From positions 322,501 to 367,500 of the forward strand of contig NC_090169.1 of assembly GCF_017916325.1 (NCBI RefSeq): a DNA stretch of 45,000 nt, read 5' to 3'. The position numbers were made by a program, and so were the translations under genes. Numbering within the stretch: position 1 is the first letter of the stretch; the number at the start of each line of letters is the position of its first letter. The notes beneath the pieces were generated by a model. That model searched no databases. It was given only the letters and a program-made list of their open reading frames with translations, and was not told where the DNA came from. Shown piece after piece: positions 1 through 10,791 of the stretch. Source of the stretch: Leishmania martiniquensis. Its lineage: Eukaryota; Euglenozoa; Kinetoplastea; Trypanosomatida; Trypanosomatidae.

Positions 1-3000
1 CCGCCCCTAGCAGCCTTTGCTTTAGTTAGGCGCCAACCCTTTTTCGAGATCCCAAAAGCACCCTAAGCAAAAGATCTTGGGCGAAAGTCGCGATTTTCCA
101 GAGCCAAAAGGTGGTCTTGGCCCATTTAAAAAGCTTTAGAATAAACGAAAGCCCCAAGAGGCGCCGCCAAAGCACCGGGGCAACCCCTAACGCCCCAGCC
201 AAGCCCCCTTTGACCAGCACTTCAAAACGAAAGAAACGCAATTTAATCCTACAAACCACCCGCCCATTAATCAGGGAGCTAGGGTCCTGGCCCTTTTGTT
301 GGCGAAGCACCTCCTAACCACACACCCCTTTACCCCAAGAAGCCACATAACCTTTGCGCTTTTTTTCTTGCAAGCGGAGTCTGTTCGCGTTATTCCAAGA
401 TAGTGCCTAGGTTTTTGGAAAGCTTCTCACGGTACAGCCGGTGCGCGGGAACGTGGGGTTATCTTCCCTACACCCTTTTCAGGCCACCGCCGCGCCCGTC
501 TGGGGTTTTTGTCAAAGAAAAAAAGCCCTCATAGCCAAAGGAAGCGGCACGTTTATGGGCAGCGCATACTTGTGGCTAAAAACAGCCGTGCGCTCGCCAG
601 CCAAAACGCCAGCGTTGGCGGCTGCGCCGTGCATGGCTTTCTTCTCGGGCCGGCGCTAAGCGAAAAGGACCCATCCCTGACCCCCGCCGGTGGAAAGGTA
701 GGAAACAAACCGTGACACCGCCCGCCTACCTTTAGCGGCCTTTTTTTTCGAAATCTATGGGCACTCGAAGAGGCGAACTGAGATGGGGGGCGTCTGAAAG
801 CCACTTAAAAGCCAAAGGTCCAGGCTGCTTTAGCATAGGCAAAATGAAACTTTTCCCCTTCGCATGGGATGGGGGCCACCATTTTCCGTGCCTGACCAGC
901 GCCCCCTATAGCAGACGCGCCTAAAACGCAGAAAAAGATCTGGGGCTCTGCAAATGTTTGCTAGGGCAACGCCTAAGCGCCAAGAAGCAACTGGCGTGAA
1001 ATAAGTTCTACCCAATGGCACCGCAACTACTTTGGCTAAAAGCCGCAAATATTTGAATTTTAAGCAGGCCTCACTCTGAGAGAATAGAAAAAGCTTCAAG
1101 TAAGGTAAAAGCGGTGCCGGTTGCGGATGCCCTTCAACCCCAAGGCGCTTAGAGAGCGCCCCTCCACATTGGGGGGCCAACCCTGTTGTGGCTTCCACGC
1201 GCCCGCGGGCCTTGGCCCTCTTTAAGCGGACCCTGGGCAGGATCACACCCCGCCCCCTTCGCACGGCAGGGGCATACATCGCCGGGAATCCGGTCGACAA
1301 GGCGCCAGGCTTTTTTTTATAGAACAGAAAACACGCGGGCAATTTACCGCTAGCCCCAGGAGAAAAGAGGACAAGCCTTCCCCGGACATAAGTGCACTTA
1401 TACTTTCCGGGGTGCTGGGCTACACTATCCGTGTATGTGGTGCCTTTGCGGCTGCGCTTGTATGGTTGGTGTGCTTTCGGTGACCCAACCGCCCGGAAAA
1501 ACGGGGTGAGCGTGGGTGCCGCGAGGCAACATTTTGGCCAGGCGCAAGCTAACCACCTTGGGAGATTAGGGAAAACGCAAACCTATTTTAGTAACTGCAA
1601 GCGGCCTGCGGCGATCGCAAAATAAGAAAGGAAAGGGGGGCTTTCCTTTAGGGCTGCCTCGGGCGCGTCCGCTTTGGGGGGGGGCGCCTTTTTGCGGGGC
1701 CCCCAGGGGGTTGGCAACCGCTTGTTTTTGAAAACAATTAGCCGCCCGCCACCCCGCATACTTAGCGTTAAAGGCCACTCAGGCGCACAAAATGTTTTAG
1801 GGCGCAAAGGGGGGGCGCCCCTCAGCAAATGGGCGGCGCCCTTGCCTTCCGGGATGTGGACCGCCCCTCGGCCGAACCAAGAAGCGAGCGTCGCTGGGGC
1901 AAAGCTCGCCGCATTTCTCTTGTGCGAGTTCTCATCGCCCTTTGGACTTACGACGCGCTCTCGACCCTCGTGGTTGCGTTTTCTGCAACGTGAGCTCGCC
2001 CTCCAGATTTGTAGAGAAAGATTGTTAGCCAGTTGGATTGTTTGTTTGGGGCAGTTCTCGCATCACTGCCAAACCCCCTCGTGGCCGGGAGGCTTCTATG
2101 AGTCGCCGCGTAGGCAAAACGAAAAGAGAAACAGAGGAAGGGCGCGTTTGGCCCTCTTCAACACCATGTTTTTTATCGGGGTTTGATAAAAGAGGAAGGG
2201 GCGCTTTTTAACGGCAAAACGCCATAATTTGGCTTCACACGGCGGCGTTGTGGGTTGGAGCTTTCGGTTTATGTCTTGTGCTTGTCTCGGCGCCTAGGCC
2301 GCTACTGGCTGGTGCGTGGATTTAACCGGTGAATTAGGGAAAACCCGAACGGAGGGCGTCTGCTTGCTGCGCTAAAAAAGGTGTTTGTCTCATCAAACGG
2401 GTTCACTCCACTAGTTCAGGGAAAAGGAAAAAGGTCTCGGTGTCTGTTCGCCGCCTATGGCTGAGGGGCCAGTTGGCGGGTTTGGCGCTAGGCTATCGCT
2501 TTGCAAAGCGACAAAGGCCAGTGGACGCCGTAAGTTATGGCAGGTTTTCAAACGGGTAGTGGTTTTTGGGTGCTGGCCTTAATTTCTCGGTTTTCTAGTG
2601 GGGCCTGTTGTGCCCACTCTTTTCTTTACCCCTGGGCTTTCCCTGACGTGCGCTTTTTGTTACCGAGTGAAGATGGTTTCAGCTAGGCCCGGCCGTGGTC
2701 GTGCGCTCTTTCGAAAGGTACCACAGCGGTGTCGGGCTTTCGGGAAGAACAAAAGGCTAGCCCATATCCGGGGTCTCTTTGTTACTTTTTTTGTGGGTCG
2801 CCCATTTCTTTGTTCATCTGCTACTGGGTGTCTCTTTTGAAAGGCTGTGTGAGTGACTCTGCGGGCGCCGGGCTTTGGCCAAAGCTCCACTGTGCGAGGT
2901 TAGAGCGTGTCGGGTAATGAAGGATGCGCTTGCCAATCGGATAGCAGAGCTCGATGCGTTTAAGCCCCGCCAGATGGGGCGGAGGTGAACCGGAGGCCCG

Positions 3001-4928
3001 GCTCGCCGACCAGGCTGCACTGCACCGGGCACGCGTGGGCACCACTTTGTGTGTAGGGGGATGTCTCTGTCTCTCCCCCTGTGTTTCCCACCGTCTCTCC
3101 TGCACACGCATGAGTGCTCTGCACGCAAACGGTGGATACCTGGTGAAGCAGCAAAGCCCTCTCGCCCTCCACGCCACCATCGCCTTTCACAGAATAGTTT
3201 CGGGGAAAAAACGCCCACCCGCCCGCCCAGGAGGTTGTTGGCAGGCCCCCGGTAGCGGCAGTGAGGGTGCCTGTCGAAGCTGCTGTCTGTCCCGTAACGG
3301 TTGGCTGCGCCGTACTCCTAAATGGTTTGTGTCTTTTCGTTGAACTCGTAACTGCAGCCCGGTGCTACACCGTTTCTGCAAACTGTGCGCGTTGATTCCT
3401 TCTGTGAGCGGTTGATTGCTTTCCTTATTCATAAGTAAATGGCTGCGCCCAGCCAACGTGTTGCCATGCGGCTCCCTAGTTCCCCCCATCCTGTTAGGGA
3501 GCAGACGCGCCGACACCTCACCAGCCCCGTGCGTGGTGTTCGGGTGGCACTGCCTACACGGACTGCGCAGCGAGGGGCCCACCACCAAGTATAAGCGCAC
3601 TCGCGGGCGGAGCCCGTCTGTACCCCTTGCCCGTCCCGCGAGCAGCCTAATCTCTGTGTGTGCTTTCTCCCATTAAACGATAGTGGCGTGCTCTGTCGAC
3701 CAGCGTCCCCGGCGGTCTGTGCTCCACGCACCGGGAGGGGGACGAGGGCTGGTCCTGGCCAGAAGGCTGCTTACAGGAGAAATGAGACCCGCGAGCGCAG
3801 CGAAGCCGCGGCGAGATTTGCTCCCCAAATGTGGAGGAGTGCTGTTCAAGCGCATGCGGCCAGCAGGAGCGCCAGCCACCCACATCACGTTCTTCTCCCC
3901 TCACGCTTTCTCGTCCCACACACAGCACAGTCGCCCGACACTGGTTCTTCCACCGCGTGGGGGGCTCGTGGTTTGATGGCCCCCGGGGTTGTGTTGCTGA
4001 TCTCTTTTCGTGTGTGCTTTCGCGGTTCTGTGCTCGTTGGGGGCTTGGGCTTTGCTCATGCTGCTGCCCGTGCTTCTGAAAGGCTAAGGGCAGTGTGCCT
4101 GCTTTGGTGGCGCTGCGGGCGTGCGGGTCGCGGCTAAACCGAATATGGGGTGCTTTGGCGCGGCTGGGCTTTCCGGCCCGCGGGGGGTGGGGTGGGCCTT
4201 CACCTTTAACTTTCACCGCGGCCTTGCGTGCGCCCTGTGGGCGGAGGGGGGGTTGTGGCGGCTTTTCGTCGCGGGTTCAGGCCCTCCGGGATGGCCGCTT
4301 TTTCGGGGGGCGGGGGTTTTGGGCGTGGCTTTGTTGCTCGTGGTGCGTGGGCCTTTGGGGGAGGGGGGCGCGGCCCTTCCGCCGATGGCATTAGGGCCCC
4401 GCAAGGGGCAGGGCGGGCGGGTCTTTGCCAGGCCCCCTCCCAGACGACCGCCTTTGTGTCGCCTTAGCGCGTTGAGCGCCGCCCTTTCCACGGGTAATCC
4501 CCGGAGGGCCTGTGATTGACTTGGGTTTGCCTCCCATTTTGTAGGGGGTGGTGGAAAGGTGTCAGAGGTTTTAGCTGGTGTAGGCAAAAAAGGGCTGCCG
4601 AGCGCTTACGATTTGTTTTCTTTGGCGCAATCTGCACCTCAAAGGCGGCGGTTGGGGCTGAAGACGGGTTTCTCCGCGTTGGGGTCTGCCGTCGCTTTCG
4701 CGCCCGGTTTGGTCTGTTCCGGGTTGGGCCGCGATGGGGGGTGGGTGGGCGCAGGTTTTCCCTTCACAGGTTTCTTGTCACGGCAATGAAAGTCGTAGGC
4801 GGGCTTAGCGGGATCGCAGCGGGGTGAGGCGGAGGGTGCCACGCCGCGGCGATTGAGCTTCAGAGAAAGCTGTTGGGAGTAGTATTCGTTTGTTCGGGGT
4901 CTATTTCTCACTCTGTGGGCCAACAGCA
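1..4928. other. Probable subtelomeric non-coding region
   Basis: I see no convincing gene here. Open frames are short, overlap in many frames and show no domain, motif or consistent codon bias. The first 2.9 kb has an odd texture of many G or C runs of 5-9 bases mixed with T and A runs. It holds telomere-type hexamers (TTAGGG at 1566, 1648, 1797 and 2334; CCCTAA at 61 and 185), more than chance would predict, but none in tandem. From about 2.9 kb the texture is closer to ordinary trypanosomatid intergenic DNA. Lying beyond the last gene of a leftward cluster fits a chromosome end, since trypanosomatid terminal clusters usually run toward the telomere. This is inference; degenerate retroposon sequence is an alternative for 2900-4000. 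Confidence 0.5.
4180..4420 (+). repeat. G-run-rich tract with G-quadruplex potential
   Basis: The plus strand carries many runs of three to seven G separated by short loops, with few C runs on the same strand. At least eight G runs of three or more fall within about 240 bases, well over the four needed for an intramolecular quadruplex. It lies in the gene-free left region, about 500 bases beyond the 3' end of the last leftward gene. A structural or transcription-terminating role would be speculation. Confidence 0.45.
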
Positions 4929-5207
4929 TCAAAATTCGTTCTTCCTACACACCTCGTTTAGCGGCTGTGATGCGGTCTTGCCGCCTCGCTTCTTGCGCCA
5001 GTACAGGGTGGCGTAGGACGGTCCGGGTGTGTCCACCGGCTTGAAAGGCATGCATCCAACCATGCCGCTCACGCTCATGAACCGGAACGTGGAAAGGCGG
5101 TCACACTTGGGACAGTGATCTGTTCTTGTAATCAGCCTGCGGGTGAAGCTGTTGGAGACGAGGAACTCGTAGGCATAGCCGCACTTCAGGCATGAAAACA
5201 CCGCCAT
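4929..5207 (-). CDS. Small zinc-ribbon protein, conserved-hypothetical type
   Basis: A 92-residue protein with an ATG start. It has two CxxC knuckles (C6/C9 and C32/C35) separated by 22 residues, the layout of a compact rubredoxin-like or zinc-ribbon fold that binds one zinc ion. The first residues run straight into the first knuckle, so this start is natural. The rest is basic with a few aromatic residues and no membrane segment. It is the last gene of the leftward cluster before the gene-free left end. Small zinc ribbons of this kind occur in ribosomal, RNA-polymerase and mitochondrial complexes, but I cannot assign a role. The balanced codon use and clean cysteine spacing make it look real. 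Confidence 0.65.
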   Translation of the reverse strand: MAVFSCLKCGYAYEFLVSNSFTRRLITRTDHCPKCDRLSTFRFMSVSGMVGCMPFKPVDTPGPSYATLYWRKKRGGKTASQPLNEVCRKNEF

Positions 5208-6213
5208 AATTCTTAGCTGCTTGAGTTAAGCGGAGGGAAGCTCAGATTGTCAGCACACGAAGTCGCTGCTCTACGATGGCGGGCGATTGAGAACCGGCCG
5301 GGCGCACAGGTGAACTGCCAGCCGGCTTTCGATTTCTTTTTGCTGCCGGACGGTCAATGGTGAAGAGTGAGAAGAGGGTCAGACAGTCAAAGCAAAAGGC
5401 AGCACCGTGGCTCTAGCATCGCAATTACGAGGTGCAACGACGCTGAGTATATTCAAGGGAGCACCATGCACCAAGTACGGTTGTGGGCCAGGCCGTACAC
5501 ACCTAAACCGATGCTCGGGGAGGGGCGGGAGGCGGCGGCGAAGCACGACAAAGCGCATCGGAATTCTTTTCTTGATTGTGCGTAGGTGAGTCTCTACTGC
5601 AGTGACCGGATGGGAAGATACAGCATACGTACGCAGCCGCTGAGCTGAGGAAACGGTGCGCGAAGCGCCGTCCTCAAACACATGCGCCGACATCAGGATA
5701 GAGGAACCACCATTGTCCAGACTCTGCAGACAGAACAAAATCGAAGCAACATAGACCGGAGTAGCGCCATCACCTGTCCAGACAGGAGGATTGTGTGAGA
5801 AAAACTCACACCTGCATAAGAACAGCACGCACAAACACTGAGTTCAAGAGGTGAGTCACCGTAGAATCGAAGGCGGGAAAAGCAAGAAAAAGCTGTGCGT
5901 GTGCTTGGGGTGGGGATGGGGACGAAGAGTGCAACGACTTGGGAACGTAACGAAAAATCATATTAACAGCACTAAGCATTTGGCAGAACGCAAACTTTGC
6001 GGTGTGCAGAAGGGCAACACGCCCATTCCACAAGAAGAAGAACCGATAACATGCTTTCATTCACTGCAAGGCGCCACAGCCAGCATGATAGACGCTCGAA
6101 CAAGTGCGTCCTGCTCATGGAAAGCACGCACTAAAACTACGAAGAGTAGAGCGAACAGGACGACTGACGGGGCGTATTGAACACAAAAGAGTTTATCAGC
6201 GCCCTTATTATTA
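5208..6213. other. Intergenic spacer (3'UTR of FAZ1-like gene / 5'UTR of zinc-ribbon gene)
   Basis: About 1 kb between two minus-strand genes. It should hold the 3' UTR and poly(A) site of the 807-aa gene and the splice acceptor of the 92-aa gene. On the minus strand a modest pyrimidine tract followed by AG lies within 40 bases of the 92-aa ATG. The longest open frames (for example 5379-5834 minus) lack domains and look incidental. I see no RNA gene or repeat. Confidence 0.6.
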
Positions 6214-8637
6214 CTAATCGTGGTCATAATCTACACTCGTAATCTGGTCTCCCGGCACGTGGCATGCGTTGCTGGAATCGATCACGAACGCTGCCTTCAG
6301 AGCCTCAGGTCGCTTCCGCATCAAGCCGGTCCAGTCGCCATCAAAGACCTTTGTGAACCGGTGGGTCACCGTCCGCTTCCCGCTATATGCAGGGTAAGTC
6401 CAGAGATCGTTGTACTCTTTCCAGTGATGGATCTCTCTTTCCTTGGCATCTAGTAGAGATCGAAGATTCTCGTTTTCCTTGCTGGCATCCAGGGCATCCG
6501 CCAACTCGCCCTGCAGGTCCGCCATGTCTTGGTTTCGCTGCTCTAACGCCTCCACAGCGGTTCGGCCAGCGACGTTGGCGGCTTTCAGCAAACCCTGAAC
6601 CTCTTCCAAGTTGCCCAGCAGTTGATCGTATTCATCCTTCTTTCGCTCAAGCTCATCTAAGGCCGCCTCTAGATCGTCGCACAGCTGTTGACGCTCCTCT
6701 TCGGCCACCTCCAGAGCGTCTGCAATCCGCTTGTTGGTGTTCTCAACATCCGATAACTGTTTTTTCAAAGCGGCAATATCGTCTTGTAGCTTTGCGTTGC
6801 TCTCACGTGCCTCAACCAACTCGCTTTCCAACTTTTTCATGGCATCAACTACTTCCGCTTCGCTCGCGGCCGCGTCCTGAAGTGCCTGCTTAGCGCCGCT
6901 CCGCCCATGCTTCAGCTCCTCCACGGTAACCACGTAAAGCGCCTCCTCTGCCATGACGGCGGGGGCAATGGGGACGGTGGTGGGGTCGACGGCCAGTGCT
7001 GGGTCACTTGCGCGCACCTGCGGGGCACCGTGGCGCTTCTGGCGATGCGCGGCGAGCTCTGCGTCCCTGGCGGCAAGCTCCTCCGCTAGCTTGCCAGCCC
7101 CTGCCTTGACGTCCTCTAGCTCCGCGGTGAGTCGCTTCACCTCCTTTGCCATGCGCTTCGCCTCATCGGCGGCCTTCTCCCCGGCGGCGTTCTTGGCCTT
7201 GTACTCGTCTATGGTGACAGCGTACAGCGGCTCGTTGGCGATGGTTGCCGGATCGACGGGCAAGTGGGCCGCGCCAGGGCGCTTCTGCTGCCATGCAGTG
7301 CCGCATGCATTGGCACTCGGACCGCCCCGGGCTGCACGGCCAGCGGGACAATGGTTACCCGCGCTCCCGTTCACCGGCTTCACATTGTCAGCAGCCGCAA
7401 GTTCCGGTTCAGCAGCACGCGCTTTCATGGCGCCGTGACGCCTCTGGCGGAAACACTCCAGCTCTTGGAGGTTGACATCGAGGAGCTGGTTGGCCTGGGC
7501 TGCAGCTGCCTGTGCATCACGTACTGCACTAACTATGTAATGCTGAAAGAAGAAGAGTCGCTCTTCCAGTTCCGTGGCGTATACGCGAGTACTCGTCGCC
7601 GCCGCGTATTGGTCGAGAAGGCGAGATGCGGCGATACTCAGTTTTCTCTTTTGGTCATATCTCGTTACCCTGGCGCTGACAGGAATCGCCTCCACCTCGT
7701 CCTTCGTCAGCACGCACTCCTTCACCTTGCTGTCCACGCTGACGGGGGAGATGACGGCCGACAACGGAATGGTGACGAGGACGGACGTTCTGGTGAAGGA
7801 GGTGACCTGCTCGGGCCGTGTAGTTGTGCCATTTGAAGACAGCTCGTCCTTGAGCGTGGCGATCTTAGCGCGACAAGCCTTCATGCCGGCAATGGCGGCT
7901 GCGATGGCGTCGTTCTGCTCCTGGATGCGCTTGTCATGCGCCAGGAGGTTGTACGCCTGCTGGTAGGCAAGGGCTGTGGTGACCCAAGCGTGGAGACTGG
8001 CCACCACTGGCGAATCGCGTGCCGCCGCCTTGTAGTTCAGCTTGGGGTTCTGCTCCAGGGACCACTGCAGGCTTTCCGCGGAGGGGTAGAGCTTCGCGAG
8101 GACGTCCGTCTTGGCGATCCGGTCGAGGGCTGCTGTCTTCCGGTATTCCAGTTGCACGTCTGCCCACTCGTAGAACTCCACTGCGGTGGGATCACACTTG
8201 ACCACGGCCCACACCGCCTTCAGCACTGCCACAGCGACTGGGGACGGGGCGGCCTGGGCCGTGACCTTGCGCAAGTCGACCTCGTCAATGAGCTCTAACT
8301 CGGCACGGGCCTTGTCAAAGTGGCCACGAACGCGTGAAACGCGATCCTCGTTGCTGCGGCGGATGGATGCAAGCTTCTCTCGGGCGATGGCCAGCATATC
8401 TTGATAGTTCTTCATGCGCCCATTCTCCGTGTCGATCTCTTTGAGGAGAATGGAGTGCAGCGTGTCAGCGTCGCCGCTGTGAAGACCCCACTGCTGCACG
8501 ACGGCAGTGTAGTCCTTGATCTCACGCACCGTACCAAGGGTCCATTGCCACGTCTTCTCAGCATGGAGGTAGTCGTAGGCAACCACCTGGCCAATCCTCA
8601 GCTGCGGAACTGAGGGATCGACGTAGCTGGCGAGCAT
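6214..8637 (-). CDS. FAZ1/GB4-like coiled-coil protein with dynein-stalk-like N-terminus (short paralogue)
   Basis: An 807-residue protein with an ATG start 3 bases after a splice-acceptor AG. Residues 14-50 form a small beta-rich segment of Tudor/SH3-like look (G16, W30, W32, W50). Residues 65-125 and 230-268 are helical coiled coils flanking a globular stretch at 126-229. The whole resembles the coil-globule-coil stalk and microtubule-binding domain of dynein heavy chain, including an NPxxNY motif (N197-Y202), W218 and Y225. Two copies of a module with an FRQKRH-like stretch followed by EPLYxVTxxEY lie mid-protein, then a long coiled coil. Residues 757-807 match the C-terminus of the giant neighbour and resemble the domain found in FAZ1 proteins. 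Known FAZ1 family members build the filament that attaches the flagellum to the cell body. No AAA+ motor is present. It lacks the 14-aa array of its neighbour. The exact FAZ member is not established. Confidence 0.8.
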   Translation of the reverse strand: MLASYVDPSVPQLRIGQVVAYDYLHAEKTWQWTLGTVREIKDYTAVVQQWGLHSGDADTLHSILLKEIDTENGRMKNYQDMLAIAREKLASIRRSNEDRVSRVRGHFDKARAELELIDEVDLRKVTAQAAPSPVAVAVLKAVWAVVKCDPTAVEFYEWADVQLEYRKTAALDRIAKTDVLAKLYPSAESLQWSLEQNPKLNYKAAARDSPVVASLHAWVTTALAYQQAYNLLAHDKRIQEQNDAIAAAIAGMKACRAKIATLKDELSSNGTTTRPEQVTSFTRTSVLVTIPLSAVISPVSVDSKVKECVLTKDEVEAIPVSARVTRYDQKRKLSIAASRLLDQYAAATSTRVYATELEERLFFFQHYIVSAVRDAQAAAAQANQLLDVNLQELECFRQRRHGAMKARAAEPELAAADNVKPVNGSAGNHCPAGRAARGGPSANACGTAWQQKRPGAAHLPVDPATIANEPLYAVTIDEYKAKNAAGEKAADEAKRMAKEVKRLTAELEDVKAGAGKLAEELAARDAELAAHRQKRHGAPQVRASDPALAVDPTTVPIAPAVMAEEALYVVTVEELKHGRSGAKQALQDAAASEAEVVDAMKKLESELVEARESNAKLQDDIAALKKQLSDVENTNKRIADALEVAEEERQQLCDDLEAALDELERKKDEYDQLLGNLEEVQGLLKAANVAGRTAVEALEQRNQDMADLQGELADALDASKENENLRSLLDAKEREIHHWKEYNDLWTYPAYSGKRTVTHRFTKVFDGDWTGLMRKRPEALKAAFVIDSSNACHVPGDQITSVDYDHD
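7688..8594. repeat. 907-bp identical block, copy A (paired with 19301-20207)
   Basis: The bases appear identical to 19301-20207 (constant offset 11613), including synonymous positions, and encode residues 15-317 of the 807-aa protein. Identity stops abruptly on both sides. At 8595 the sequences diverge into different first codons and unrelated upstream DNA. At 7687 they diverge into different protein sequence. Such sharp edges inside coding sequence suggest gene conversion or a very recent segmental duplication. Confidence 0.9.
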
Positions 8638-8640
8638 CAG

Positions 8641-8675
8641 CTACAGAGGCGACGGAAAGGAGAATAAAGAAATGA
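8641..8675 (-). promoter_or_regulatory. Spliced-leader acceptor (pyrimidine tract + AG) for the 807-aa gene
   Basis: Read on the minus strand, a C/T-rich tract ends in TGTAG at 8645-8641, leaving three bases before the ATG at 8637. This is a typical trypanosomatid trans-splice acceptor with a very short encoded 5' UTR. An AG further upstream is possible. Confidence 0.5.
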
Positions 8676-9314
8676 CTGAGATAGAGAATTGTGCGTGCGG
8701 GGTACTATGTGCTGCTCCTGTTTAAGCGCGTCCCTCAACCACGGAGCGTCACCTAGACCAAGAGGAAACCCTAGAAAGCGTGGGCTTGTGGTCGTGGTGA
8801 TGGGGTAACGCCCGACAGCGATACCCCATCCGCTCACACCTAAGCGGTAGACAAGGCGAAGAATTCGAGAGAACAGTAGAGCGATAAGTGCTACCAGCCA
8901 GTCAACGAGAAGGGCCTGAAGTAGTTCGAAGCTGAGCACCAAGGTAGGGGGGAGGGGAGTTAAAGCAATAGCCTGTCGGAAAAACGAAAATATGAAGACA
9001 ATTGGAAAACGCGTTCTCTCAGGTGTGTGTATGTGTGTGTGTGTGCGTGGAGGGAGTCGGAAACCAACGCTCTTGGACAGCGAAAGGAAAGGCAAACATA
9101 AAAAGCGAAGCGCGCCTATGAATTGTGCAAAGCAGATGCCCTTGAAAGGGCGGAGGAAATTGCCCGATAATTAGTCGTGGTCTCTCTCCCTCACAGCTCT
9201 ATAAACGACACGAACCACAACGAAAAATAAGGACCAAACATGCACAGCCTACACCAATACGCACGCTCGTCCCCAGTGCAATTTAGCCTTTGAGACGCTC
9301 ACTTGGGGAGGGGA

Positions 9315-9343
9315 TATATGCATATATATATATGTATATATAT
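9315..9343. repeat. TA-rich microsatellite
   Basis: An alternating TA/CA tract of about 29 bases with a few interruptions, lying in the spacer between the two FAZ1-like genes. Confidence 0.8.
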
Positions 9344-10791
9344 TGTGCTCCCTTTGCTTCACGCGTGTTAGGGGACGAGTTCGGGGCCTTCACGTTTCTG
9401 TCCTTCTTTTTTCCGATTATTATTGACCTTTGAGTGGCAACACCGAAGAAGATCTACACCCAAAGAAAGGCGAATATCCGACTAATAAAAGTAGCGGGAG
9501 AGAGGGGGCGGGGGGGACAAGAATGAGTTGGAAAGAGCGAACTGGAACTGATGTGGGGCGCCGCTTACGTGTTTGCGTGGGTTGTGTAGCAATCTCTGGA
9601 GAAGGGCAGTTCGCAGGGTCTCCTAGTCACACAAACACAAACACAAACAAGAAGCGAAGACGAAGCAAAAGAAACACACAAAGATTCTGTTTCTTCTAAT
9701 TGTGCTCGAGGGTGCGAAGTAAACGGCCTGGCACACCGAAGGCACGCTGCTCTTGCTCGCCTGTTGGTTGTCACGAATGGTGTTCGTCCTATCGTTTTCG
9801 GGGAATATATAATCAGAGTTTCGGTTCCTCCTCGCGAAGCTATTTTTCTATTGTTTGCTACGATACGCCCGTTTCCCATGCAACGCGACGACAAAACGAC
9901 ACCCGGATCGAAGGTTCCGCTTGCTGCGGGGTAACGATGGTGGGGTGTAGTACCGCGATCTATCGGGTTTGCTGGATCGCGTGTTAGGCGAGGCGGCGAT
10001 TGGACATGGTGTGTGTGTGTGAGGGTAAGATGAGGGGAGTAGAAGTGAAGAAGTCGATGCTACATTTTCACACCGATGAAACATCAAAAGAGGGCGGCGC
10101 TCCGCATCCAGTTAGCCGATGACAACTGTTCACCAAGACGTGAGCACTGTCCAGAACAACGCACAGAGGGGGCACCCGTGCACCAAAGGACTCAGTCAAT
10201 CGTCCAAAGTGCTCTGTGCAGCGACGTGTGAAAGGTAACGGTGCTGCGCACGACAGCAGATGAGCCCAATACCCTGAAGCGAAAGTAATTAACGGGCATT
10301 CTGGCCCCCCTAGGAATACGTGGCACCACTTTGATAGCAGTGCACCTGCTTCCAGCACTTTTTTTTCAGAGCAGTGCAACTCATGGGCCGCCACATGGAG
10401 TCGCCTCCGGCGAAGCACTGCTACGGCTCCACTCGGACGGGAACGCGGTATCAGCAACGGAAAACGTGACCATGCACCTTTTAAATTTTCCTCGATCACC
10501 GTTCTCAGGGAAAGGGCTCAAAACCACGCATACACGGAAAGCGAGCATGCTACCACACTATGCTAATACGCACGCACAAGCTGCACCGCAACACATTCCT
10601 TTTTTGTCAGCGTGAAAAATGCGTAGGAGGGAGACGAGGGGGACTGAGATCGTCTGTAGAGAGCCAAAAAGGATGAGAAATGTGACACTCCACGACAGGA
10701 TCACATAGTGCTCGCACACATACCATTCGAAAGCAAGTTCGGAGCTGTCTCTGCGCCACATATCACCTTCCCTCCCGACATGAATTTCAAT

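Larger units (their letters stand above)
8638..10791. other. Intergenic spacer between the two FAZ1-like paralogues
   Basis: About 2.15 kb holding the 3' UTR of the giant gene and the 5' region of the short paralogue. It has a TG microsatellite near 9026-9046, a TA-rich microsatellite at 9315-9343 and another TG run near 10009-10021. No open frame has a recognizable domain. It does not resemble the DNA upstream of the giant gene, so only coding sequence is shared between the paralogues. Confidence 0.6.

Noticed and set aside
830..2186. Two 170-codon frames in the left region
   Set aside because: Low-complexity translations of GC-rich DNA on opposite strands, without motifs or conserved-looking segments.
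5379..5834. 151-codon minus-strand frame
   Set aside because: No domain and irregular composition; it sits in a spacer where UTRs are expected.
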